Positions 34,706 to 44,165 of a stretch of DNA of 64,000 nucleotides are shown one piece after another. The notes below the pieces were generated by a model. It ran no database searches. It was not told the DNA's origin and saw only the letters and a program-made list of their open reading frames with translations. The stretch comes from Aphanizomenon flos-aquae FACHB-1287. Its GTDB lineage: Bacteria > Cyanobacteriota > Cyanobacteriia > Cyanobacteriales > Nostocaceae. The position numbers were made by a program, and so were the translations under genes. The first letter of the stretch is position 1. Every line of letters begins with the position of its first letter. The stretch covers positions 124,001-188,000 of the forward strand of contig NZ_JACJTO010000003.1 in assembly GCF_014698755.1 (NCBI RefSeq), written 5' to 3'.

Positions 34706-36336
34706 TATTTCACCTCCAAAGAAAACCCAACCTTAGCTAACTGTATTTTAATCTCCGCATCCAAAGCCAAACCCTCATTCATCTGCACCGCTAAATCAGC
34801 CGTTAAAGCCCCCATTTTCTCATCAAAGCTTACCCCATCCTCCACCTCATCAGGAATACCCACATACCGCCCTGGAGTCAACACAAAATTATGCTTTTCG
34901 ATTTCAGCTAAATTAGCCGACTTACAAAAACCCTTAATATCGCGGTAGGGACTTTCCCTCTCCCTCACAGATACTTCCTCATTCCTGTCCCCCTCCCCCT
35001 GGGAGGGGCTAGGGGAGGGTCTCTTCCACCTATGGTAAGTATCAGCAATCTTGCTAATCTCAGCTTCCGTAAAAGCCCGACTACTGCGATTCACCATATA
35101 ACCCAACTCGGAAGCATCAATAAACAATACCTCACCGTGTCTATCCCTGTTTTTATTGCCGTTCTTATACCGACTGAGAAACCACAAGCAAGCAGGAATA
35201 CCTGTATTATAAAAAAGCTGGGTTGGCAACATGACAATACAATCTACCAAATCCTTCTGCACTAAAGCTTTGCGAATATCTCCTTCACCGCTGGTATTTG
35301 AGGACAGCGAACCATTGGATAAGACAAAACCCGCCGAACCTGTGGGCGCTAAGTGGTAAATGAAATGGGATACCCAAGCAAAATTGGCATTTCCCTCTGG
35401 AGGAACAAGATCCTTATCTAGCCAGCGGCCATCATTTCGCAATAAATCACCACCCCAATCACTATCGTTAAAGGGAGGATTAGCAATGACAAAATCCGCT
35501 TTTAAGTCTTTGTGAGCATCATTGAGAAATGAACCTTCAGGATTCCACTTAATATTTGAGCCGTCAATGCCTCTAATTGCCAAATTCATCCGGCACAATT
35601 TATAGGTGGTCTCGTTGCTTTCCTGCCCATAAATTGAGATATCATCCAAACGCCCTTGGTGATTTTTGATAAATTTCTCACTCTGGACAAACATTCCTCC
35701 AGAACCACAACAGGGGTCAAAAACCCGCCCATTGTAAGGTTCGAGAATTTCTACCAATAAGCGGACAATGCTTTCTGGAGTGTAAAACTGTCCGCCTTTT
35801 TTACCTTCAGCTAGGGCAAACTGTCCTAAGAAATATTCATAAACCCGCCCTAATACATCCTGTGCCTGTGCTTCGGCATCCCCTAGAGTAATTGAACCAA
35901 TTAAATCAATTAATCCACCTAAGGACTTTTGATCTAATTTCTGCTGTCCATAGACTTTGGGTAAAATCCCTTTTAAGCGTTTGATGTTTTGCTGTTCGAT
36001 AGCTTCCATAGCTTCATCAACCAATTTGCCAATAGTTGGCTGTTTGGCCTGTGCCTGGAGAGATGGCCACCGTGCGGTTACTGGCACAAAAAACACATTT
36101 TCTGCTGAATATTCTTCTGGATCTTCGGGATTAGCTCCTTCGTATTCTCCCTCACCTGCAATCAGTTTTTGGTGCAATTCTTCAAAGGCATCGGAGATAT
36201 ATTTGAGAAAAATTAAGCCTAAGACAATGTGCTTGTACTCGGCAGCATCAATATTTTTGCGGAGTTTATCGGCGGTTTTCCAGAGTTTTTGTTCAAATGA
36301 CTCGGAGTTATTCGGCTTTGCTGCTTTTTCTGCCAT
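34705..36336 (-). CDS. hsdM: type I restriction-modification methyltransferase HsdM
   Basis: The 543-residue adenine methyltransferase has the helical N-terminal domain (FEQKLWKTADKLRKNIDAAE), GGQFYTPESIVRLLVEIL, motif I FDPCCGSGGMF and catalytic motif IV IANPPFND, then GWVL-like GFVLSNGSLSSN. With HsdS it methylates the host target. Near residues 435-463 a repeat-encoded insertion (RPSPSPSQGEGD and following residues) interrupts the family sequence between TYHRWK and DIKGFCKSANL. ATG 36336 (MAEKAAKP) with an aagga site five bases upstream was chosen; the frame opens further upstream at 36423. First gene of the operon hsdM-uma2-hsdS-abi-hsdR. Confidence 0.93.
   Translation of the reverse strand: MAEKAAKPNNSESFEQKLWKTADKLRKNIDAAEYKHIVLGLIFLKYISDAFEELHQKLIAGEGEYEGANPEDPEEYSAENVFFVPVTARWPSLQAQAKQPTIGKLVDEAMEAIEQQNIKRLKGILPKVYGQQKLDQKSLGGLIDLIGSITLGDAEAQAQDVLGRVYEYFLGQFALAEGKKGGQFYTPESIVRLLVEILEPYNGRVFDPCCGSGGMFVQSEKFIKNHQGRLDDISIYGQESNETTYKLCRMNLAIRGIDGSNIKWNPEGSFLNDAHKDLKADFVIANPPFNDSDWGGDLLRNDGRWLDKDLVPPEGNANFAWVSHFIYHLAPTGSAGFVLSNGSLSSNTSGEGDIRKALVQKDLVDCIVMLPTQLFYNTGIPACLWFLSRYKNGNKNRDRHGEVLFIDASELGYMVNRSSRAFTEAEISKIADTYHRWKRPSPSPSQGEGDRNEEVSVRERESPYRDIKGFCKSANLAEIEKHNFVLTPGRYVGIPDEVEDGVSFDEKMGALTADLAVQMNEGLALDAEIKIQLAKVGFSLEVK
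34948..35028. repeat. palindromic repeat inserted in frame in hsdM
   Basis: The core ccccctccccctgggagggg (34989-35008) with flanking ggctaggggaggg and tccctctccctcac tracts is a GC-rich inverted repeat, strikingly unlike the AT-rich surroundings. It has the same layout as the one in hsdR at 31075-31180 and adds about 27 codons without breaking the frame. Confidence 0.75.
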
Positions 36337-36774
36337 TTTATCCTTGGTTTTCTTGTCCTTAATTTCGGGAAATACATCCCACCAATCCAAAATATCATTC
36401 TCGTTTGTTAAGCCAGTCAACATATTTTTCAGAAAACCTGCAAAAATTACCTTCTTAAACTCTTACCTCCCGCCCCTCTGCGTGAAAAGAAAATATAAAT
36501 TATACCTCATAATCCAGTTACCAACTGACTGGCGTACTACATTTTACCCAATTCTAATTTAAATCTTTTTTCAAAAAACCATAAGATTTAGATAAAGGAA
36601 AAAGTGACGGACCGAAAAAGATAACTCTACAATTAGAGTAGGTGAGAGCAAAACCAGCAACAGCAGTTTATGTACAAATCATAACCAAAGACTTGTATCG
36701 GGGATAAAACCTTTATAAACACGCTGCTTATCTTACAAATAGTATTCCCGTCCTTAATCCAGTAGGTTTTATAT
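36337..36774. other. divergent promoter region of the hsd operon and GerMN gene
   Basis: About 440 bases between the two divergent starts. The part next to hsdM keeps the hsdM frame open for 29 codons. A 'cccgcccctctgcgtgaaaa' stretch near 36469-36488 is a common dispersed intergenic sequence. No RNA or gene recognised. Confidence 0.45.
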
Positions 36775-37374
36775 ATGAACGACCAACAAAGAACTAACAG
36801 TATTTCTTCTGGTGTGGTAGCAGCTATATCCGCAGCCGTGGTAGCAGTAAGTGGTAGTGTAGCTTGGTTTTCTGCCCAAACTCCTGATACTCCCACACCT
36901 ACCAACTCCTCACAAACTATTAAGCAGCCAGTAACTCAACAGGGTAATGAACAAACTGCTAGTATATATTGGCTCAAATCTAAAGAAAATCGGCTGGCTT
37001 TAGTTCCCCAACCCTTGAAAATTGCTGCTACCCAACCCGACCAAGTTTTAGAAGCAGCATTTAAAACTTTATTAGCCGGGCCAAGTGAAGGTAGTGATTC
37101 TACCACTATTCCCAAGGGGACTGAACTATTAGGAATAAAAGCGGAAAATAATGATGTTCATGTGAACTTATCTGAAAACTTTACCACTGGTGGCGGTAGC
37201 AGTTCTATGATGGGACGGGTTGGACAAGTTGTATATACTGCTACTAGTTTAAATCCTCAAGCTAAAGTATATATTGATGTCAACGGTAAACCCTTAGAGG
37301 TTTTAGGTGGTGAAGGTGTGGAAATACCACAACCACTCACCCGCGAAAGTTTTCAGAAAAATTATCCGCTTTAG
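36775..37374 (+). CDS. GerMN domain lipoprotein-like membrane protein
   Basis: The 199-residue protein has one hydrophobic segment near 12-30 (GVVAAISAAVVAVSGSVAWF), a Pro/Thr linker, then a GerMN domain: TASIYWLKSKENRLALVPQP, AAFKTLLAGPSEGSDSTTIP, GTELLGIKAENNDVHVNLSE and MMGRVGQVVYTATSLNPQ. GerMN domains occur in spore germination and cell-envelope proteins; in cyanobacteria, which do not make endospores, they are envelope proteins of unknown role. The Met start gives an N-in, C-out topology. The stop is followed within three bases by a heptamer array. Confidence 0.85.
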   Translation: MNDQQRTNSISSGVVAAISAAVVAVSGSVAWFSAQTPDTPTPTNSSQTIKQPVTQQGNEQTASIYWLKSKENRLALVPQPLKIAATQPDQVLEAAFKTLLAGPSEGSDSTTIPKGTELLGIKAENNDVHVNLSENFTTGGGSSSMMGRVGQVVYTATSLNPQAKVYIDVNGKPLEVLGGEGVEIPQPLTRESFQKNYPL

Positions 37375-37378
37375 TTAG

Positions 37379-37640
37379 TGGTCAGTGGTCAGTGGTCAGT
37401 GGTCAGTTGTCAGTTGTCAGTTGTCAGTTGTCAGTTGTCAGTTGTCAGTGGTCAGTGGTCAGTGGTCAGTTGTCAGTTGTCAGTTGTCAGTTGTCAGTTG
37501 TCAGTTGTCAGTTGTCAGTTGTCAGTTGTCAGTTGTCAGTTGTCAGTTGTCAGTTGTCAGTTGTCAGTTGTCAGTTGTCAGTTGTCAGTTGTCAGTTGTC
37601 AGTTGTCAGTGGTCAGTTGTCAGTTGTCAGTTGTCAGTTG
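37379..37640. repeat. heptanucleotide tandem array (tcagttg/tcagtgg)
   Basis: About 37 units of gtcagtt or gtcagtg fill the gap between the convergent GerMN and accB genes. Frames reading SVVSCQL through it in all three phases are artefacts of the 21-base super-period. Degenerate units of the complement (caactga) also occur at 10483-10519 and 38985-39000. Confidence 0.95.
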
Positions 37641-37658
37641 TTAGTTACCTGTTAATAT

Positions 37659-38183
37659 TTAATCGGGGTTAATTCTCATCAAAGCTTGACCATATTCTAC
37701 TGGTTCACCATTTTGAACTAAAATTTCCATTACCTGTCCAGAGACTTCGGCTTCAATTTCATTCATTAGCTTCATGGCTTCAATGATACACACACTTTGA
37801 CCAGCTTTGACGCGATCGCCCACTTCCACAAATGCAGCCTCACCCGGTGCAGGAGCGCGGTAGAAAGTCCCTACCATTGGTGATGGGACTTCAACCAATT
37901 TTTGATTAATTGGTGAAGAAGAATGAGCAGGTTGTGCCAGAGAATTATCCACAACCTTATTTATTACACCTCCTTCAAAAATTGCACTGGGTGGAGTTGT
38001 AGATCCCAACTGGGTTATACCAGCATTAACTACACCACTAACCATTCCTTGGGGATTATTGCTAAAACTGACAGCTTTCCGTACTGTTAGCTCAAATTCA
38101 TTATTTTTGAGGGTAACTTCCGCGATATCTGTTTGGGCAATAGTTACTAATAGCTGACGGATTTCATTAAAGTCTAATGTCAC
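37659..38183 (-). CDS. accB: acetyl-CoA carboxylase biotin carboxyl carrier protein
   Basis: AccB carries biotin between the AccC and AccA/D active sites. The 174-residue product has the N-terminal [20 protein letters not shown] region, a flexible middle rich in Ser/Pro, and the biotinyl domain with [17 protein letters not shown], the biotinylated lysine in [12 protein letters not shown] and the final [13 protein letters not shown]. It lies 149 bases downstream of efp in the same direction, the usual cyanobacterial efp-accB operon. Confidence 0.96.
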   Translation of the reverse strand: MTLDFNEIRQLLVTIAQTDIAEVTLKNNEFELTVRKAVSFSNNPQGMVSGVVNAGITQLGSTTPPSAIFEGGVINKVVDNSLAQPAHSSSPINQKLVEVPSPMVGTFYRAPAPGEAAFVEVGDRVKAGQSVCIIEAMKLMNEIEAEVSGQVMEILVQNGEPVEYGQALMRINPD

Positions 38184-38332
38184 AATTATTTTACCTCGAC
38201 CTAATTGTTAAATTAAAATTCTCAGTAAGGCAGGGATTTAATCCCTCTATAAAAAAGGGATTGAAATCATTAGTACCAATTTGGGTTTTAGTCCTCACTA
38301 TTCCCAGTTAGTATCAAAAAAAATGAGAAAAA
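38184..38332. other. efp-accB spacer with inverted repeats
   Basis: The 149-base spacer holds agggatttaatccct (38230-38244) and a further gggattgaaat at 38266, which give alternative short stems. This could set accB expression relative to efp. It looks superficially like one CRISPR repeat end but is single. Confidence 0.4.
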
Positions 38333-38890
38333 TCACTCCCTGCCTAAATACTTGTCTTCTCTGGTATCAATCTTAATTCGCTCCCCTTGGGCAATAAACA
38401 AAGGAACCATGATAATTGCACCAGTTTCCAGAGTTGCGGGTTTAGTACCACCTGTAGCAGTATCACCTTTGACACCAGGATCAGTTTGGACAATTTCCAA
38501 GACTACAGAATTAGGTAGTTCCACTTCCAGTACCTGTTCACCCCAGCGAATTACGTTAACTTCCATACCTTCTTTTAGGTACTTGACGCGATCGCCGATT
38601 TGCGCTGTAGTTAATTTACCTTCTTCATAACTTTCCATATCCATAAAGACAAACTCATCACCGTCCTTATAGGTATATTGCATCGTTACTTTTTCCAAAG
38701 TTGCCTGGGGAACGGTTTCCCCAGCCCGAAAAGTTTTTTCTAACTGTTTCCCAGTTTGGACATTTTTTAAAGTTGTCCGCACGAAGGCAGAACCCTTGCC
38801 TGGCTTAACGTGAAGAAAATCTATCACGCGCCAGACTGAACCATCTAATACAATTGAAACACCAGGTCGAAAGTCGTTACTAGAGATCAT
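38333..38890 (-). CDS. efp: elongation factor P
   Basis: EF-P relieves ribosome stalling at proline stretches. The 185-residue protein runs from [16 protein letters not shown], through the loop [16 protein letters not shown] with the lysine position that is modified in many bacteria, to [20 protein letters not shown] at 38888-38890 was chosen as it gives the standard start; the upstream frame adds 35 residues made from a heptamer-array remnant. It leads the operon with accB. Confidence 0.96.
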   Translation of the reverse strand: MISSNDFRPGVSIVLDGSVWRVIDFLHVKPGKGSAFVRTTLKNVQTGKQLEKTFRAGETVPQATLEKVTMQYTYKDGDEFVFMDMESYEEGKLTTAQIGDRVKYLKEGMEVNVIRWGEQVLEVELPNSVVLEIVQTDPGVKGDTATGGTKPATLETGAIIMVPLFIAQGERIKIDTREDKYLGRE

Positions 38891-39093
38891 GAAACTTTCA
38901 AATTTTGCAAGACAATCGGCATTTATTGTACCCTTCCCGCGCCATAAGTTGTTAGTTCTCAGGAAAGAGGAAACAGGGAAACTGACAACTGACAACTGCT
39001 CCCTGGTTCATTAATCCCCAGTCCCTCAATGTGGGAAGATAATTAGTGAATTACTTCCAGTCAACACTTTGATGCTGAAGAAAGGGAAATTTC

Positions 39094-40203
39094 ATGTTGA
39101 ACTTATTTAAGTCCTGGGTGAAGAGTAGCCTAAAGGTAATATTGCTCTTAACAATATTTTTAGGCATAAGTACGACTGGGTGGACTGCCACTAGTAATGC
39201 TGGCTTACCACGGGGAAACGCAATCACTGACGGTAAGGCTTTGTTGCGCTATGCACTGCCGATAAATAATCAACCCGTACGTAAACTACAAGCTAGTTTA
39301 GAAGATATTTCTAACCAACTGCGGGCAAATAAGCGTTGGAGTGCAGTTAATAATGACCTCAAGCAAGCATCCCGGATACTCGATAAACCTTCCCAAATAT
39401 TAGCAAGTATTCCGGAAGAACGCCAACCTCAAGCCCAAGCTTGGATGACTGAATTGAAATCTGGCATTACAAAACTGCAAGAAGTAGTTAAAACTAAACA
39501 AAAGGAAGCAGTTCTTGATGAAAGAGCTAAATTACTGGATCTTGTCAGCTTGTTAGAAGAATCAATGGTGAAGGAATTTCCCTTTGATGTTCCTGCTGAG
39601 TACAGTAATTTGCCCCAACTCAAAGGACGGGCTACTATTGCTTTCAAAACTAATAAGGGCGATTTGACTGTAGTTGTAGATGGCTATAGCGCACCTGTCA
39701 CCGCTGGTAATTTCGTGGATTTAGTACAAAGAGGTTTTTATAACGGTTTAGAATTTACCCGTTCTGAAGAATCTTACTTTTTACAAACTGGAGATCCTGT
39801 AGGTAAGGAAGTCGGTTTTATTGACCCTCAAACTGGTAAATATCGGGCTATTCCTTTAGAGATTTTAGTCCAAGGTGAAAAAGAACCAACCTACGGTATT
39901 ACTCTCGAAGAAGCTGGGCGTTATTTAGATATGCCGGTTTTACCATTTTCGTCTTTTGGCGCTTTAGTTATGGCCCGTCCAGAAAGTGATGATAATGGCG
40001 CTTCTTCTCAAATTTTCTTCTTTTTGTTTGACCCAGAACTTACTCCCGCAGGACGTAATCTTTTAGATGGTCGTTATGCTGTATTTGGTTATCTGACTGA
40101 AGGTAGAGAGATTTTAGATAAACTCAAAGCTGGTGATAAAATTGAATCTGTAACTGTTGTTCAAGGCGGAGAAAATTTAGTTCAACCTCCAGTAGTTTCA
40201 TAA
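39094..40203 (+). CDS. lumenal cyclophilin-type peptidyl-prolyl isomerase (TLP40/CYP38-like)
   Basis: The 369-residue protein starts with a signal peptide (SSLKVILLLTIFLGISTTGW then TATSNA), followed by an all-helical region (about 45-165) and a C-terminal cyclophilin domain: IAFKTNKGDLTVVVDGYSAP, GNFVDLVQRGFYNGLEF, YFLQTGDPVG and SSQIFFFLFDPELTP. This two-part design is that of TLP40/CYP38, thylakoid-lumen or periplasmic foldases needed for photosystem II assembly. Key catalytic Arg of true isomerases is replaced by Thr-Arg context (EFTRSEE), so activity may be low. A hairpin follows its stop. Confidence 0.85.
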   Translation: MLNLFKSWVKSSLKVILLLTIFLGISTTGWTATSNAGLPRGNAITDGKALLRYALPINNQPVRKLQASLEDISNQLRANKRWSAVNNDLKQASRILDKPSQILASIPEERQPQAQAWMTELKSGITKLQEVVKTKQKEAVLDERAKLLDLVSLLEESMVKEFPFDVPAEYSNLPQLKGRATIAFKTNKGDLTVVVDGYSAPVTAGNFVDLVQRGFYNGLEFTRSEESYFLQTGDPVGKEVGFIDPQTGKYRAIPLEILVQGEKEPTYGITLEEAGRYLDMPVLPFSSFGALVMARPESDDNGASSQIFFFLFDPELTPAGRNLLDGRYAVFGYLTEGREILDKLKAGDKIESVTVVQGGENLVQPPVVS

Positions 40204-40225
40204 GAGATTAAAATCAAAATTTAGG

Positions 40226-40255
40226 GACGTTTAATTAACCTTAAACGTCTCTATT
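40226..40255 (+). terminator. likely terminator after the cyclophilin gene
   Basis: GACGTTTAA (40226-40234) pairs with TTAAACGTC (40241-40249) around a six-base loop, followed by tctattt. It lies 22 bases after the stop codon. Confidence 0.6.
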
Positions 40256-40315
40256 TCCTAAAAGCAATTTCATATTTTTTCCTTTGCAATTAGCAGTAAT
40301 AAAAACGTCTTTTAA

Positions 40316-40921
40316 TTAATTTTTGAGTCTATCCATTATTTTCTTTAATTTAGCTAGAACGTTGTTTTCTAAACTTGTAGACCAACGATATTTATAGTCT
40401 TTATGCTGATATATACTAACCTTTTCCTTGAGGTTTTCTATATGTTCAATCAGTTCTGACAAATCTTTTTCAGTTTTAACACCCCTAACAATACCAGCAG
40501 TCTTTAGGTAATAACTTCCTATTACATCTGCTTCTGCTTCTGAAGCATTATGATCTTTACGATAATGGCGGATTTTACCATTCATTTCTTCAAAATACGA
40601 GGCTAGACTTCTGACAAGAGCAAAATCTAGTTCATCTAGTTTTTTAGGTTCATAATTAATGTTTTCTTGAACTGATTTAGGAGGAGTGTTTGGTTCAGAA
40701 ATAAAAGCAGAGTTTTGGATTTGATCTGAATTTTTAGATTCAGCATTACTAAAGATATACTCTAGAGTTTTTAGACAGTCCAAGAAAGATGAGATATTGC
40801 GGGCAATTACCTGTTTTGTGTGAGTATTGATAATGGCATAGCCAGAACCTTCATTGACTACAGCATATTGCCCTTGTACTGTCACATAGGCGTTTGTGTC
40901 TATTCTTTTGATGTCGCTCAT
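40316..40921 (-). CDS. hypothetical protein with C-terminal helical domain
   Basis: I do not recognise this 201-residue protein. Its first ~50 residues (TNAYVTVQGQYAVVNEGSGY, then AIINTHTKQVIARN) look like a small beta domain; a low-complexity linker follows; the second half (FALVRSLASYFEEMNGKIRH, then LSELIEHIENLKEKVS) is helical and charged. No signal peptide or membrane span. The ATG start has tttttagtttccc upstream on the coding strand complement, so no strong binding site. It stands alone between two plus-strand genes. Confidence 0.6.
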   Translation of the reverse strand: MSDIKRIDTNAYVTVQGQYAVVNEGSGYAIINTHTKQVIARNISSFLDCLKTLEYIFSNAESKNSDQIQNSAFISEPNTPPKSVQENINYEPKKLDELDFALVRSLASYFEEMNGKIRHYRKDHNASEAEADVIGSYYLKTAGIVRGVKTEKDLSELIEHIENLKEKVSIYQHKDYKYRWSTSLENNVLAKLKKIMDRLKN

Positions 40922-41270
40922 TTGGGAAACTAAAAAGACAACTGTTTTTTAAAACTCTCTAATTGTAACATGAATTTGCATGAGACAGAAACTCTTTGTC
41001 TATCATATCCAGATTTTACGCTGGTTATATTTAACTAACTCAGTTCATACAAGAATCTAAACTTTTTAATTCTCTAATTTTCATTTTTTAACGGAAATAT
41101 AATTAAAGTATATGAATTGATGATAATTTAATACTAATCAGTAATAGGAAATTCTGACAAAAAATGCTGAAAGCTAAATATTTTTCATATTTACTGTCAT
41201 AAGTTATAAATAATAATGATGCTTTTTGCAGATTTTACTCAATTAATTAAATTTGATCGCTTAAACACTC
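40922..41270. other. intergenic region upstream of alaS
   Basis: The 349 bases are very AT-rich. A tact/taat-rich tract near 41120-41215 may be promoter sequence for alaS. No repeat, hairpin or small gene stood out. Confidence 0.4.
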
Positions 41271-43913
41271 ATGTCTTCAAATCCTCAGTATCTTAGCGGT
41301 AACGATATTCGTCAATTATTTCTTGATTTCTACACGCAGCGAGGACACCAACCGCTTCCAAGTGCTTCTCTTGTTCCTGAAGATCCTACTGTGCTGCTGA
41401 CTATAGCAGGTATGTTACCATTTAAACCGATTTTTCTGGGACAACGGATACCTGAATTTAAACGCGCTACAACTTCGCAAAAGTGTATCCGTACTAATGA
41501 TATCGAAAATGTGGGACGCACTAAACGCCACCATACATTTTTTGAGATGTTGGGGAATTTTAGCTTTGGTGATTATTTTAAACCACAAGCGATCGCTTGG
41601 GGTTGGGAATTATCTACTCAAGTGTTTGGGATTTCCCCTGAAAATCTCGTTGTCAGTGTGTTTGAGGAGGACGACGAGGCTTTTGTCATTTGGCGCGATA
41701 CTATTGGTGTAACGGAAAAACGCATCAAGCGCATGGGTGCAGATGATAATTTCTGGGTATCAGGTATTACTGGTCCCTGTGGTCCTTGTTCGGAAATTTA
41801 TTATGATTTTCACCCAGAATTAGGTGATGATCATATTAATTTAGAAGATGATGGGCGTTTTATCGAGTTTTATAACTTGGTATTTATGCAATATAATCGG
41901 GATGCTTCGGGAAATTTAACGCCGTTACAAAATCAAAATATTGATACGGGAATGGGCTTGGAAAGAATGGCGCAAATTCTCCAAAAAGTTCCTAATAATT
42001 ATGAAACAGATTTGATTTTCCCGATTATCGAAACTGCGGCGAAAATTGCCAAAATTGATTATCACAAAAGTGATGAAAATACCAAAACTTCCTTAAAGGT
42101 AATTGGTGATCATGTCCGTTCTGTTGTACACATGATTGCTGATGAAATTCGCGCTTCTAATGTGGGAAGAGGTTATGTTTTACGGCGTTTAATTCGTCGC
42201 GTTGTTAGACATGGGAGATTAATAGGAATTGCTGGGGAATTTATTAACCAAGTTGCAGAAACAGCAATTTCTCTTTCGGAATCAATTTACCCCAATTTGC
42301 GACAAAGAGAAGCTGCAATTAAAGCCGAATTACAAAGGGAAGAAGTTAACTTCTTGAAAACTCTTGATAGAGGAGAAAAGCTATTAGCTGAAATTATCGA
42401 AGATATCAAACAAAAAGGATTAAATTCTATTAGTGGAGAAAGTGCTTTTACTCTCTATGATACCTACGGTTTCCCCTTAGAATTAACCCAAGAAATCGCA
42501 GCAGAAAATAATATTACTGTTGATGTTGATGGTTTTAATGCAGAAATGCAAAAACAGGTAGAACGAGCAAAAGCAGCACACGAAACCATTGATTTAACTG
42601 TACAAGGTTCTTTGGATAAACTAGCAGAACATATTCACTCTACAAAATTCATTGGTTATAACCAATTAACAACTACTGCAAAAATCGAAGTTTTGTTAGT
42701 TGCTGGTGTTTCTGAAGAAGCCGCAGAAGCAGGAACAGAAATACAAATTGTTCTTGATAAAACGCCTTTTTATGCTGAATCTGGGGGACAAATTGGGGAT
42801 AAAGGATATATTAGCGGTGATGGTGTTTTAGTCAGAATTGAAGACGTGAAAAAAGAATCTGATTTCTTTATTCATTTCGGACGCATTGAACGGGGAACAA
42901 TTAGAATTGGTGATGAAATTACCGCACAAATAGATACCGCTTGTCGTCGTCGCGCTCAAGCTAATCATACAGCCACTCATTTATTACAAGCTGCTTTAAA
43001 AAAAGTTGTTGATGAAGGAATTTCTCAAGCTGGTTCTTTGGTTTCTTTTGATAGATTGCGGTTTGATTTTAATTGTCCCCGCGCTTTAACCGGTGAGGAA
43101 GTTATCCAAATTGAAGAATTAGTAAATAGTTGGATTTCTGAAGCTCATCCTGCTACAATGGAAGAGATGCCTATAGCCGAAGCTAAAGCGAAAGGTGCAG
43201 TAGCCATGTTTGGGGAAAAGTACGGTGATCAAGTGCGCGTAATTGATTTCCCAGGTGTTTCGATGGAATTATGTGGGGGAACTCATGTTAATAATACGGC
43301 GGAAATTGGCGTTTTTAAAATCATTTCTGAAGCCGGAGTTGCTTCCGGGGTAAGAAGAATAGAAGCGGTTTCTGGGGCGGCGGTATTGGATTATTTGAAT
43401 GTGCGTGATATAGTGGTCAAAGATTTGTGCGATCGCTTTAAGGTCAAACCCGAAGAAATACCCGACAGAATCACCACTTTACAAACCGAACTTCGCAACA
43501 ATGAAAAGGAAATTCAAAGTCTGAAATCACAAATAGCAATTGTTAAATCTGACAGTTTATTACAGACTGCGGAAATGATCGGAGAACATAAAATTATTGT
43601 TGCTCAAATGGAAGATATTGACGCAGAATCATTAAAAGCTGCTGCGGAAAGATTACTGCAAAAAATTGGTAATGGGGCGGTAGTTTTAGGTTCTATTCCT
43701 GAAGAGGGAAAAGTGAGTATCGTTGCTGCTTTTAGTGTTGAGGTGAATAAAAAAGGAATCCAAGCGGGAAAATTTGTAGGAAATGTAGCGAAAATTTGTG
43801 GAGGTGGAGGTGGTGGAAAACCCAACCTCGCGCAAGCTGGGGGAAGAGACGCAAGTAAATTACCAGAAGCTTTAGAAACAGCGAAAAATGATTTGTTATC
43901 ATCTCTAGCTTAA
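41271..43913 (+). CDS. alaS: alanyl-tRNA synthetase
   Basis: AlaS charges tRNA-Ala. All 880 residues expected for the family are present: the class II catalytic core with FLDFYTQRGHQPLPSASLVP, GMLPFKPIFLG and RTKRHHTFFEMLGNFSFGDY; the editing domain with the zinc-type motif NHTATHLLQAAL and later MELCGGTHV; and the glycine-rich C-Ala domain GGGGGGKPNLAQAGG. ATG 41271 gives the normal amino end. Confidence 0.97.
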   Translation: MSSNPQYLSGNDIRQLFLDFYTQRGHQPLPSASLVPEDPTVLLTIAGMLPFKPIFLGQRIPEFKRATTSQKCIRTNDIENVGRTKRHHTFFEMLGNFSFGDYFKPQAIAWGWELSTQVFGISPENLVVSVFEEDDEAFVIWRDTIGVTEKRIKRMGADDNFWVSGITGPCGPCSEIYYDFHPELGDDHINLEDDGRFIEFYNLVFMQYNRDASGNLTPLQNQNIDTGMGLERMAQILQKVPNNYETDLIFPIIETAAKIAKIDYHKSDENTKTSLKVIGDHVRSVVHMIADEIRASNVGRGYVLRRLIRRVVRHGRLIGIAGEFINQVAETAISLSESIYPNLRQREAAIKAELQREEVNFLKTLDRGEKLLAEIIEDIKQKGLNSISGESAFTLYDTYGFPLELTQEIAAENNITVDVDGFNAEMQKQVERAKAAHETIDLTVQGSLDKLAEHIHSTKFIGYNQLTTTAKIEVLLVAGVSEEAAEAGTEIQIVLDKTPFYAESGGQIGDKGYISGDGVLVRIEDVKKESDFFIHFGRIERGTIRIGDEITAQIDTACRRRAQANHTATHLLQAALKKVVDEGISQAGSLVSFDRLRFDFNCPRALTGEEVIQIEELVNSWISEAHPATMEEMPIAEAKAKGAVAMFGEKYGDQVRVIDFPGVSMELCGGTHVNNTAEIGVFKIISEAGVASGVRRIEAVSGAAVLDYLNVRDIVVKDLCDRFKVKPEEIPDRITTLQTELRNNEKEIQSLKSQIAIVKSDSLLQTAEMIGEHKIIVAQMEDIDAESLKAAAERLLQKIGNGAVVLGSIPEEGKVSIVAAFSVEVNKKGIQAGKFVGNVAKICGGGGGGKPNLAQAGGRDASKLPEALETAKNDLLSSLA

Positions 43914-44165
43914 CATCTTGTGGGGTAGGCATCTTGTCTGCCCTAATTTTAAATGATCGCCTATTTTTGATCCTTGATTTAGGGGTGAACGCTGATAAAC
44001 GCAGATAAACGCGGACAAAAAAATCATAATCGCACCCCAACATTCCCCAAACGGTGATCGCCCACAACCACCCTAATTTTAAACGATTCCTAGGTCGCGC
44101 TTCGCTATCGCTCACAACCCCCTAATTTTAAATGATTGCTCTCCCAACTGATTCCTAAATTTCTA
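43914..44165. repeat. HIP1-derived dispersed repeats after alaS
   Basis: The region holds ggggtaggcatcttgtctg (common intergenic element), ccccaaacggtgatcgccc and two 'gattcctaggtcgcgcttcg' type units with ctatcgctcacaaccccc. These are the same modules as at 44950-45225, 45990-46085 and, on the other strand, 54605-54800. Confidence 0.7.

Noticed and set aside
37378-37672. Three overlapping open frames (SVVSCQL repeats)
   Set aside because: Artefacts of the tcagttg array in all three phases.
38222-38276. Possible single CRISPR repeat end (gggattgaaa)
   Set aside because: Only one occurrence, no spacers and no cas genes; it is better read as inverted repeats in the efp-accB spacer.
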